A stretch of DNA of 64,000 nt from Cricetomys ansorgei (Eukaryota; Chordata; Mammalia; Rodentia; Nesomyidae). The stretch lies in NCBI GenBank assembly GCA_026225945.1, contig JAMJFZ010000320.1, positions 9,814,001 through 9,878,000 on the forward strand, read 5' to 3'. Below the pieces are notes generated by a model that was given only the letters and a program-made list of their open reading frames with translations, was not told the DNA's origin and ran no database searches. Positions 36,694 through 50,100 of the stretch are shown here, one piece after another; the first letter of the stretch is position 1; the number at the start of each line of letters is the position of its first letter. Made by a program: the position numbers and the translations under genes.

Positions 36694-39570
36694 AAATGTA
36701 ATTTTAAAAATTGCAAAAGCTGTCATTCACGGTATTTCACCACACATCTTACCAGTTTCCTATGTTTTGCTCTATCTCCACTCCCTCATTTCTCCTTTCT
36801 TACAGTTAGAGTTAAATCAAAATGAAACTCTTCCATAGGCAGAGGAATAATGACCCCCAAAGGAATTTCATTGATCACCTTATGTTTTTGTTGATTGTAT
36901 AATTCCCTACAAAATCCGACTTGACAATTACTAATTTTGTTGTTCAGGTTTTCTTTTTTCTCTTTATTTTTGCTTGCTATCAAGTCAGGGTCTGCCTGTG
37001 TAGCCTAGGCTAACTTCAAACTCAACTTGAAATCCTTCGGCTTCAGCCTCGTGAATGCTGAGGTTACAGGTATGTACCGCCATAGCCAGCTAGCTAATCA
37101 TTTAAAGTATTGAATATAATGAGTTGTCTGACCATAATGGCAACCCTGTGTTTGCTGATGATGTTTTAAGGAATTTGGATGACGTTTATTACACTCAAGG
37201 ACAACTGCAGACTAAAGAGACATCCATTTTGTTAGTTAGAATGAATACATTTGCATAGATGTATATATATTATATATATGTATATATAATTTCACATAAT
37301 TTTTTCTTAAGACTGTTTTGAGGAAATCCAGCATAATGATTCATTTTGATTGCCACCTTAATAGTATTAGAAAATCCCTAGGGCATTAATGTAACATATC
37401 ACGGATGTGTCTATGAAGGTATTTCCAAAATACTGAGAAGGGAAAACTGACCCTAAATGTAAGTGGCGCTATCCCATGGTCCCAGAGTAAATAAAAACGA
37501 AAAGAGGAAACAGCTAGCTGAACACTTTCTTCCTCCTCCTCCTCCTCAGTGCGGCAGACTAAACTGGTCTTTTGCCATGTTTTACCCAATGTGGTGGGCT
37601 GAATTCCTCTGAACTGTGAGCCAAAATAAGCCCTTCCTCCTTTAAGTAGCCTTTTCTTAAGCAGTCACAGCAGCAAGAAAAGTGATGAATGCAACCACTG
37701 TATGAGAACTGGCGACCAAAGGCTGACGGTGCCAGGAAACAGAAGGAGACCATCAGATCCAAGTCTACATCAAACGCAATTTATTAAGACTTGCCAACAA
37801 AAGCATGTCCTCGGTTGTGGAAAGAGAAAGGATCTGCCATGATGGAAGAGGCAAAGGCCAACAGCCAACAAGATACCTGGGCTGCTTCCTCCTCCTCCCC
37901 CTCCTCCCCCTCCCCCCCCTTTTCCTCCTCCACCTCATCCTTCTTTGGAATTCACTTTGTAGACCAGGCTGGCCTCAAATTCATAGCGATCCACCTGCCT
38001 CTGTCTCCCAGTATTAGGATTAAAGGTGTGCACCACCATGCCTGGCAGCTTTCTTTTTCTCTCCCTCCTCTTTATGTTTACTTATTTATATTGTGTATGC
38101 ACGCATGGTACACGTATGAAGGACAGAGAACAACTTGAAAGAGTAGGGTCTCTTCTACCATGTGGGCATGTGGCTTCTGGAGAATCAAACTTAGGTTATC
38201 AGGCTTGGCAGCAACCTCCTGTAGCCACTGAGCTACCTTGCTGGGCCCCAGCCTGGGCTTTCTCAAAAATCTATTCATATGTCAAACATTAGCTAAGAGG
38301 CACAGGTCTATCTAAAAAGACTTAATTTGCCTTTGCAAAGACTTTTTGCTCATCTTTTATAGAATTTGGAATATGTGCTGGTTAGTTTTTTCATCTTGAC
38401 ACAAGTTGGGTCAACTAAGAAGAGAAGACTTCAATTGAGAAAATGCCTCCTTCAGACTCCCTTGTGGGTTTTTTGTTTTGTTTTGTTCGTTTGTTTGTTT
38501 TATGAATGGTTCATACAGGAGGGGCCACCCAACAGTGGATCATGATAAGGAGAGTGAACCAGTAAGAAGGGTTCCTCCATGGTCTCTGCTTCAGTTCCTA
38601 CCTTGAGTTCCTGTCCTGACCACCTTCGATGAGCAAACCCTTTCCACCCCAAGTAGGCTTTGGTCAGTATTTTATTGCAGCTAAGAAACCAAATTAAACA
38701 GCACGCATGCCAGGGCCTCCTGGAAGGCATGATGGCAGTTATGACCCACATGGAAGTAGTCATGGCAAGCTGGATCCCTACATAGATAACCGTAACTAAC
38801 TGTGTGTGTGTGTGTGTGTACAGCACCTGGTGTGGAACATCCCTGAGAGCACACTGCTGCTGCTTTCCCTTTTGAAAGCTTGCCATACCACAGATCTTCC
38901 CAAGTCCTAGCTTTGCAGATGTGTGCCACCACGCCCAACTCTTACTTCGGAATTTAAAATAACACAAAATATTTGACTTTGTACTTTGTATGTTTTGTTT
39001 ATCTTACCACGAGATATTACCCTGCTAAAAGGGCACATAAATATCTTAAACTCTTCTGTAAACATCCTAACTCACTTGAGAGTATGGCATTGTTTTCTTT
39101 TTCTCCATTAACATGGGTGTGTCAGTCAAATATTACCGCCATCTCCTTTGGAGCCCAACTACGCACAGGCATAATATGGTAAATGGGGAGAGTCTCCCTG
39201 AAAGTTTATTTCAGGACACAGCTTTTCCTTATTTCTTAGGAACCCAAAATCAGTTCAAGCCTGATCAGTCCTTCTGTTCTTCATATCTGCATACACTGGG
39301 AACACACTGAACAGAAACTGTCTACATTGTTACTAGTGGTGAAGAAACGCATACTATTGTTTGGGGCTGGGAGTGGCTCAATGAAGGCCCAGGAACTAGG
39401 CTTATAAGTGCATTGTTATAATAAAGCAGGCATGGGAGCAAAACTAAACAGGAGCCCAGGCTAAAATACCTTCTATGTTTGCCTGCCTCAAAGTCATTAG
39501 CCACAGCAGAGGGACAAAATGTGCCCTTTCTGACATTATGGAACTACTGGGCAGCCTAGATTGTCTTGCT

Positions 39571-39617
<47 letters not shown>

Positions 39618-41076
39618 CTCCTGTCTTGCACAAACCACTATTACTTGGGGAGTTTTTCTTTCATACGTATTGCTGGAAGCAATGCAGAGGAACAGAAACC
39701 AGCACTGGAGCTTCAGAAGTCAGCTCACTGGTTAGCAAGGTCTACGATGAGTCTATCTCAGTTTGAAAATATTTGTCTTGCTTAAACTCTGTTAATTTGT
39801 AATAGAAAAACTATTGCTTCTTGTATATAGATGTACTGTGGGGAGAAAATGTATTTGGGAAACTAGGTGTTTAGGTATGGGTTTTAAGATAACTTGTTTT
39901 TTTGTTTTTTAAAAAAAATATGGAACTTGTAATCACTGAGATGTAAAACCTGTAATCATTATGTGAAGTTTAAGTTTATGATTAAGATGTGATTGTAATA
40001 TGATCTTTCCCAATGAGGGGCTTTGTCTAAAAATATATATAAGATATATGGGAAAACAGACAGACGAAAGGAACAGTAGGAGAAGCAGGGGTAGTAGGAG
40101 AAAAGGAGAGAAAACCCTGAATAAAGAGAGAAGCCTTGACTCATCCATAAGAGGTGTGGTTTTGTTCATATTATTTCTCTGACTCTGCCTCTCCTTCCCT
40201 GGTCAATGAACTCCTGCTGGGGCTGTAACTCGGTAACGGAGTCTCAACGAATACTTATTTCAATTAATTTAATTATTCTCTTTCTTGTATCAGAACCTTA
40301 ATTGATTTAAATATCATCTTTCAAATGTACCAACCCAAAAGTATTTAATTCAACAGCTGGCCACATTCCTAAAGAATTGAGCATAAATTAACTTTTCAAA
40401 ATATCTTTGAAATACTGTAAGTCTACTTGTGATTATCTTCAAATTTATTCCTTTTGAAACTCTGGATTTGTATGTGCTGAAAATGCTTTAAAAGCCTTGT
40501 ATGCTTCTTTTAATTAAATCATGACATTTTTTTCCAAATTCAAACTACAGTTGATTTGTTTCTTGCTTCCATAGTCCTGATCAGTGTCTTCAAAAGATTG
40601 TACTGGGCCAGTAGGCAGGCCAGTCATCCCAGCACTCGGGAGGATGAGGCAGGAGGGTCAAGACCTGCCTGGGCCACATAATGAATCTCTTATCACAGAA
40701 AAAAAAATAATAATAATAGTAAGACATGGCAAGGTCATGAAAACTGAGGAGAAACTTAAGAAGCTGACGCAGGCTGAAGAGGAGTAAGGTGACGATTTAA
40801 TATAGGCTGAGTCCCGGGACACAGGGGGACATTAGCGAGAAGAGAACATCAGTGGGACTCAAATAAAGTCTGTGCTCGATGAGTGCCAATGTGCTGATGC
40901 TAATTTCTCGCTTTGATGAATGCAATGGTTATGTAAGACGTCGACATTAGGAGGAAAAATGGGAAAAGGTATGTACAGCTCTCTCTTCGGTCTTCACGAC
41001 TTTTCTATAAAATTATCCCTAAGAAAATGTCTCTTCTAAATGTTTATTTGCCAAGAACGCAATGTAAAGTTCCCGC

Positions 41077-41111
<35 letters not shown>

Positions 41112-44100
41112 ATAAATTACACATACATAGATTTGTCCTGGAGATTGAATTTAAAGCTTTGTAAATGCATGCTTTTCCACCAAATTGCAACCCCTGTGGT
41201 AAGTTTCTCAAATTTCAAATTTCACACTTCCGGCCAGGAGTGGTGGTGCTTCTCTGTAATCCCAGCGCTCGGGATGTAGAGGTGGAAGGATCAGGAGCTC
41301 AAAATTGTCCTCTGATATATAGGGAGGCTGAGGACAGCCTGGCATGAAACCCTGTAGATGTAGATACAGCTGTATATTCACCAGATGTAGACCTTGGTTC
41401 AGGGCAGAGAGCAGTTTGTTTTATTTTATTTTATTATTTACTTTTATTTTTTATTTTTGTTTTATTATTGTATTGTATTGTGTTGTACTGTATTGTATTG
41501 TATTGTATTATTTTACTCTGGCTGTCCTGGAACTCACTCTGTAAACCAGGCTGGACTCAATTCACAGAGATCTGGCTGCCTCTGTCTCCCAAGTGCTGGG
41601 ATTAAAAACCACCACCTGGCTTTTATTCTTCTGTCTAATTAAATTAGTGGTTTTAGCCCAGAGCCCTGGAGCCCTAGAGCATTTTGGCCTCTTTATGATC
41701 TAGTCTTAATCCTTGAACTAGAAAGCTTCAGCCTTAGCTTACCAAAACCTACTGGTGACTGAGCCACTCTTCTTACTGCTTCTCAACTGACTGACATAAC
41801 TCCTATGTAACTCTCTGTACTCTATTTAACTCTCCATAACTGAGCTGAGAGCTCACCTTTTCTCCTGAGAGTTGGGCATGTTCTTACTCTGCTAACTCTT
41901 TCTTTGATTAGTCACTTTGCCATTCACTCTGACTCATCTCAGATGTCATTTCGTGTGACACTGACTCCTTCTGAGTTCTGCTTCCACTGTTTTTTTCTAG
42001 GGATTAAAGCCATGGACTACCCCTGCTTTCTGAATGTTGGGATTAAAGATGTTTCTATATTCCATCCATACCATACAGGCCTCTGAATGTAGACCCTAGA
42101 ATGTAGACCTTAGCTTTCACACAGGGCTATAAAACCTTATCTCAAACAAAACAAATAACAAAAATTCCCATACATTTTTAGTATCTGATCTTAAATTGGG
42201 AGAGCTATCACTTATATAAGATCCTAGTATCAACAGATCCAGGGTCTGGCAATCACATAACTCTTAATGTTCATCCTCTTGCTGTGTCTTTACCTATCAA
42301 AAAATAAAGGAGGCAAGGTCTCTTGGTGTTTTTTCCTAGAAAGGACATGTGATGGGTAATCTTGATTACCAACAAGAATCTTGAATCAACTGAGAGACAA
42401 GACTCTATGCAGATATGTAAAATCACTTCCAGAAAGGATTAACTAACTTGAGAGGACACTCCCCCAGAGTGACCTGCCCCTTCAGAAGGAGGCCCGCACA
42501 TAAAGAGGTCAGAGGAGGAAAGCAGTCTTGCTTACCTGCTTACCTTTGCTTATTGTTGGTGAGCGTGCTTGTTTGGATTTCTGTTGCTCCTACGGGAGTT
42601 CTTTGCTGACATCAGACTCCAGCTTCTTCAGCCTTCCAACAACTCAGACTGATGGCTCTCAGGCTATCTTCAGAGCTGTCCCACATCAGGGCAGCTGACA
42701 CCCCCAGCTTCATGAACTGAACAGCCATAGGGTTCTCAGCCTTTTCACTATGCAAACAGCCATTGTTGGACCATTCACTTAAACCCCCTTTTACATATTG
42801 GTTCTGTCCCTTTTGAGAACCCTGCATAATGCAAGGCACTAATTCCACCATGAGGACTCCATGCCCACAACCTAACTAGTTCCAAAGGTTCTTCCTTCTA
42901 ATATCATCCCACTGAAGGTTCAAGTTAAGGATGAGGGCACAAACGTCGAGTACATAAGAGTCACTTTATGACAACCACATTACTTTTTATAAGTATGTGA
43001 TAGAGGCAGAAAACACACCATCTTACTGCTGGAGCAACCCAAGGGAGGAGGTTTATTTTGACTCATCATTTCAGGGATCACAGCAGGGAAGGCATGACAG
43101 TGTGGTTCAGTCAGTACTTGTAGGAAGGTGAGGGGATTGTTCAGATGGTAGCTGACCAAGAAACAGAGTAAGCATGTAAACCCATGCATTCAGAGGCCCA
43201 GCCCTAGCAATTTACTTCCAGAATCCAGGACCTTCTACAGCCTTCAAAACAACACCAGAAGCTGAGGGTCAGCATGATCATGAACTTGAATATTCAATAC
43301 ATGAACCTTTGGAGGATTTCAGCTTCAAACCATAACACGTATATTGTGGCACAGATGAGGAGGTGCTCACCTAGAATAATAAAAAATAAATCCCCGCCTT
43401 TCCCAGTAAGTGCTTGTTATGAAGGAACTTGTCAGGCCACGACTTTGTTTTCCAAGCCCTCTCGAGACACAGTGGATCAGAACTACTTCCTTCCCCATAG
43501 AAGACCAGAAGGACTGGAGAGAAAAGTGAATGTGCCTTCTTCACTGCCTGTTTTCCTTCATCTGCTGGATGGATGCTAATGCCCAGGTGCCTTGGAAGTC
43601 ACATGTCATGGTCCCTGAAAGACTTTGTGAAGCCAAGCACCCCACTCAACTACCGCCTCAAGCCACAAACAAAAACAAGCACTCCTTTGGGTACATCTGA
43701 CTCATCATGCCTAACTAATCTAGACAGGGTTGGTGCCACATGACCTTTCTAGATTCATAGCCTCAAATGGATATTAACAATTATTATGAACAATGGGCTG
43801 AGGATGTAGCTCAGTTGTACAGTGCTTGCTAAGCATGCACAAGGTCCTAGATTTGATCTCTTACATTGAAAACGAAGACCCCAATGAACAAATACAGGAG
43901 AATTAGAGACTGCCATAAAAGAAGCATATGATTCAGTATGTTTAGAATTAAAATAGTATCGTGATACAATGCTTTGTATTTTTTGGTTCATGACCTCAAT
44001 TTCTGGCTGTAACTCCCTCCCAAGTTGGGACACTGAAATTCTTATTCTTTCCATTCTTTGGCAGAGCACAAAATAATTCTCTGGCCTACCCTATCTGATA

Positions 44101-47100
44101 TTAGGTCATTAGACACTTCTCATTCCAGACGGGCCTTGCCCCCGCCCTAGAGGAATGAATGCTGCAGAGAGGTCAAGGGGAGCCCTGAAATACATGGGCC
44201 TCCCTAGGTTCCCTGCTCACTCGCCCTGTCTATCAGTGCAGTGTCACCCCCGTTAGTCCAATCCCATTTCAGCATGGTTGTCCATGTTTCAATCACACTG
44301 ACATAGTGAAGTCCTCCTAAAAATTCCAAAGAAGAGAAGTGTGATGCATCGTCCATACAGCCATCACTTAGGAGGCTGTGGCAGAAAAACAGAGTTTCAA
44401 GCCCGTCTAAATTAGACTATAAGATGATGCCTCAAAAAGAAAGGGCGGGGGTGGGGGGGGAAGAAGGAGGAAGAGGAAGAGGGAAAGAAGAAAGGAGGGA
44501 GAGAGGGAGGGTTGGAGGGAGGAAAAGAAATCAATCTAAGAAGGAAAGGAGAGGGGAAGAAAATGTCAGTTATATCTATACCTTTATATATTTCAGGAAA
44601 AAAAAATCAAAACATCCTGTTTTTCAAGGAATGTTACCATCTTCTTCAAAGAGTCCTTTGAAGCAAACTTACTTGGGTGAATGCGCACCGCTGCTCTGAA
44701 ATGAGTAACTGTACAGGGTAGCACGCACTACCTCTTTAGAAAGCATCACTAAAGTGACTTCCTGTCTCTGTGATACAATACCTTGATAAAAAAGCAACCT
44801 AAGGGGGAGTTTATTTGGGCCGACAGACTGAGGGTACAGTCCACTGTGACAGCAGGAGCGTGGGGTAACTAGACACAGTGCATCCACAGAACAATCAAGG
44901 CTTCCTTCCAGGTAGTTTTTTCCTTTGTATTCAGTCCAGGACCCTAGCCCATAGGATGGTGCTCCCCACATCCAGGGTTGATCTTCCTAATGCAAATTAA
45001 ACTGATCTCTAGATAATCCTTCACAGGTGTGTCCAAAGGCTTGTCTCCCAGGTGATTCTAGATCTTCTCAAGTTGACAATATTAACCATCACAACCACGT
45101 ATGTTATTAACTCTATTCTCCTTTTTTTTGTATGTGGTGATGGAGCTCCAACCTGAGACCTTGTGCATCGTTTCTTTTTGTGATCAGAGGAAACTTAAAA
45201 TGTGCTCTGAAGACAAGGATTGGATAGAATATTTTTCATGCACTGTGAATCTTGGGAATGGGGCCTTTCAAAATGGTCTTGACGGAGTCAAGACCGGAAC
45301 TAGGCAAGGCACTCAACAACCACTATGTGAGTGACTGATGCTGTGTGTGTGTGTGTGTGTGTGTGTGTGTTGTATACACATTCATGTGCCTACATGCACA
45401 TATATTTTCCATGGTGAGGTCCCTGAGCTATGGATGAGTTTCTGGGCTCTTCAGTATAGAAGGTCAAGAAATTTCAACACGTCCCCAACATGTTCTGGAG
45501 TAAGACAGAGATTACACAGTGAGCTTGATTTTTCTGGCATCTACACTCTCTGTACTCACTAATTTTATAATAGTTAACTTCCAAAGATGTGGATTTGTTT
45601 CCTTTTTAGGATATTCCTCTGCTTAACTCTGTTCTTAGTTTTCTATAGTTTTCTCCTATATACGAGCTCATTGATGGTTGTGGTTCTAGATGTGGAGCCA
45701 TGCTGGATACAGGTGCTTCATGACCATTTTTTGAGCCACTTTCCTCGGAAATAGCCTTCTCCAGGAAATCTTCCCAACCAACTCAGATGTTTGACCTTTC
45801 AGACACTTCTTTGCATCCCAGGACTATTTCTATTTCACGTTCCACAATGTTGACATGTTACCCTACCGACTAGACACTAATGGCTTTGAGAGTAGAAATT
45901 TAATTTGCTAAATATCTCCACTAACACAGGCTAATTGATCAATAAACATTTGTTGAAACAATATCAGTGAGTGAATGGTTGATACTAGTTTACCAAGACC
46001 ATCTGACTTTATACATATGTACATACCAGCTGCCTATTAGAATCTCATAAGAGGCACTATGGCATTTATCAGAGAAATCAGAAGGCTGTCTAACAACCAT
46101 CTGTCACTCCAGTTCCACAAGACCCAGCAGCCTCTTCTGGCCTCCAGATGCACTGCATGCCTGTGGTGTACAGATAAACATGCAAACAAAATGCCCATAC
46201 ACATAAAATGAAAATAAATCTTCAGGACTGGAGAGATGGTTCAGTGGTTAAGAGCACTGGCTGCTCTTCTATAGGTCCTGGGTTCAATTCCTAGAGCTAT
46301 CTGTAATTCTAGTTCCAAGAGATCTGATCCCCTGTTCTATCCCTACACAGACAACAGGCATGAATGTGGCACACAGACATACATGTGGGGAAAACAAACG
46401 CGTACATAAATAGTAACAAAAAATAAATTTGAAGGAAACAGAGAAGGTTTACAAAATGTCAGTTGCTCAAAAAGACAGAGCACCAAAGTCCTTGGTGAAC
46501 ATTATGATAACTCAGGTTTTCAAGTCATTGCCATTTAGGGCAGTTGCATCTGATACTTCCTTGCTTTCATAACAGATTCTGGAAATTGGTTTTATTAAAG
46601 CTAAGAAAGAGTATTTCTGAGGATTCTGGGGATTTCCATTATGGCAATGAATATGACAATTTCTTGTAAGTCTTAAGAGGTCAGTTTTCTTTTCCTCCTT
46701 CCCCTTATGCATAGTTTCTAAGTTAAGTTACAAATATAGGAACTCATATGATCTGAGTTTCTCAATTTGGCTAACCTCAAATCTTTACTGACTTCAGTAG
46801 CCATGCATAGGGCTTTTCTATTAGGTGAAATTCATGTTCAGTAGTCAATACCTATGGAAATCCTGAGGTATGGTGCTATCATTTATAAAGACCACACTGA
46901 TTTATCTGCCTATTAGTATCTCATAAGAGGTTCTATGTAGTATAGACCTCTCAGAAAGGAAGGAAAGTCTTCCTCTAGTCTTCTTCTTTGATTATCTATA
47001 AGCATTGAACGACACTTGAAAAGAGGCCAGGGAGATGGCTCAGTGGTTAAAGGTACTTGCCACCAAGCCTGAGACTCAAGTTTGATCCCAGAGACCCACA

Positions 47101-50100
47101 TGGAAAATGGAGCAAACTGATTCCCACAAATTTTCTATGTGAGCTTGGGTATACATGCATACATGTATGTGAGTGGTGCAAACCTCTCCCTCCCCCCCCC
47201 AGTGCAATTTTAAAAACTGTAAAAGGACTGAGAAAATGACAGGAACAACAGGCCAACAGCAACTACCTGCCTCCCACCTCCAAAATAAAAAGCAATTTTT
47301 GGGAGGGGTACTGGAGAGATAGATCAGAGGTTAAGAACACTTGCTGCTTTTGCCAGAGTTCAGTACCAAGAATCTACACCAGGCAGCTTATAGCTGCCTA
47401 TAACTCCTCCAGTTGCAGTGATTCAATGCTCACCCTTTTCTGTCCTCCATGGGCACCTGTACACATGTATGCATACATGAAAGAAGACAATCTAAAATAG
47501 TTAAAGCAATTTTTGGAAGAGGAATATTTTGTTTGTTTTTCTCTGTGTGGCCCTGGCTGTCCTGAAACTCACTCTGTAGACCAGGCTGGCCTTAAACTCA
47601 GAGATCTACCTGCCTCTGCCTCCTGAGTGCTGGGAGAAGGGGGGTTCTTTACAGACATCTTTTATTTTACTTAACGATTAATCTTTTGAGTAGGCAACAA
47701 ACCAGAATTTAAGATTAGTTCATCTGAAAACACACTGATTGCAGATTTACAATTTGTCAAACACTGTGCTTTGTGATTAAGGGTACACAGAGAAAACACT
47801 GTGCCCGAAAACAAGGTCACAGTGTCCAAAACAAAAGAACTTTATTTGTTCAGGAGAAGCTAAGCAGTCCTATGTGATAGGGACACAGGAAGCTGGGAAA
47901 AGAGACTGGATTTGTATCGTGAAAATAATAACGAGAGTTAAGTTGTAGGGTAGCATCATTATTTCATTGGTTGATTTTGTAGTGGTAACTACAACACTTC
48001 ACAAAGGATTGAACTTGAGATACCATTGGAGGTTAAAAGTGAGAACTTTTAAGAAATGTAAGCCAGATATAGAGGACACCTGAGTCCCAGCACTTGGAAA
48101 ACAAAGACAAGAAAATCAGGAAGATCTGCACCGGCCTTAGCTACCCTGCAAGTCTGAGACCAGCCCAGACTACATGAGACATTGTTTAAAATAGAAAAGA
48201 AACACTAAACATACAAGTTAAGATATTAGAGAAAGAGGATTTGGTGATCAACTTTTTGAGTGGAATAAGAAAAAAAGAACTGATGATACAGAGCTTGTTT
48301 CTAGCATCAGAGGCTCTAATGGAGCCAGAGAAGGTAAGTGTGACAGGGTTAGGAGTTTTAGAATATATAGCAGTCTGAAGTATCTGTAGGATAGCTACAT
48401 GAATACAAGCTAGGGAGTTGGGAATGGGAAGTGCCATTAGAAGTAGTGAGATCACCATGGAGTAAACACTGTCCTGAAATCCTGAGCAAGGGGAAGGGGC
48501 AGATGAGCTGAGGCTGACCAGCAGAAGCTGGCTATCTTCAGCAGAACTCTAGGAGAGCAGTGGGAAGAGAAGCTGGGTTGCTGGACTAAAGAGTGAAGGT
48601 GTCAGAGGAGACAGCTTTGCAGACATAGCTAGAGAAGGGGCATATCCAAAGTCACAGAAACTTGAGTCTCTCTGCTCTTCTTTCAGCTGGTTAATCTGAA
48701 ATGCCCTCTGCTGGCTCCTGTCTTGAATACTCTGTCCCCAAGCTGGAGACTGCTTTGAATGCTGAATGCTGAATACTGTGGAATGTACAGGAAGGAAGGC
48801 CTCTCTGCCTAAGTTAGGTCACTAGGAATGGACCTTCGAAGGTTATGTGCCCCCTCCCCACCTTCCTACCACACACACCCTGGTTCCAGCATGCTTCCCA
48901 CTCCCTGATTGGCTGCCGTGCAAAAGCTGCTTCCTCATATTCCAGACTACCAGATACAGATCTGTCATGGCAGACTGAAATCCAGAACCAAAAATAAACT
49001 TTCCCTCCTTTGAATTGTTTTTGTCAGGTATTTTGGTCAACTAATACAGCTGGCCTAAAAGCATTTCTCTGAACAAGGTGACATGCCACACACTTGTAAT
49101 TCAAAAGTTCTGGAAGCTGAGACAAGAGAAACACTGTAAGTTCAGAGCTAGCCTGGACTACAGTGTTTCCCTGCCAAAAAATTAAAGAAAGAAAAAGAGA
49201 TTCTCTGGCCTACACTGTCTGATACTGGGTTAGAATATTGTCCTCATCCAGAGAGGCCCATAATCTGAAGGAAGAAAGGCTACCTAGAGAGGGAAAGGGG
49301 GGGCCGAACAGATAGACCTTGTTGGGCTTTCCCTCCCAGTCTAGAAGCTACTGTGCCCGAGTGATGAAGTCTCTATAAAATCCCAAAGGGATTGGGTTCA
49401 GAGAGTTTCTGGGTAGCTGAACTTATCTGGTTCCTAAAAGTTGGCACACCTGAAGAGGCATGCGGACTGCAGGCCCCCTTTCCCTTGCATCTCTTCATTT
49501 CATCCTTCTTTTCTTTTTGGTGGGAGTATCAAACTCAGGGCCTGCCCAGGATTGGCAAATACTCTATTCCTAGAACCTATTTGGTCAGGCTAGCCTCAAA
49601 TTTGTGATCCTCTGCCCTCTCCTCCTGAATGCTGAGAGTATACACGCAGGAACCACCACACCTGGTACCTTAGTTTGTGTCTCTGTTGTTGTGGTAAACA
49701 CCAGGATAAAAAGCAGTGTGGGGAGAAATGAGTTTATTTCACCTTATAAGTTATAGTCAATAGCAAAGAAAGCCAAGGCAGGAATCTGGGCGATTGCTGC
49801 TCATTGGCTTGCTTTGCATGGCTTGTTCAACTTACTTTCTTATACAGCACAGGACCATCTGCTCAAGGGTGACGCTGCCCACAGTTTTGGGGGCCCTCCT
49901 ACATTATTAATCAAGAAAATGCCCTGCAGACTGGCTCACAAGCCAATATAATGGAAGCATTTTCTCAATTGAGGTTTCTCTTCTCAGGTGACTCCAGTCT
50001 ATGTCTAGCAGACAAAAACTAATGGACACACTTGGCCAATTTGTAGCCTAACACTCACTATAATAAAACAGCAATGGAAGTAAGTTATCCTCTGAGTTCT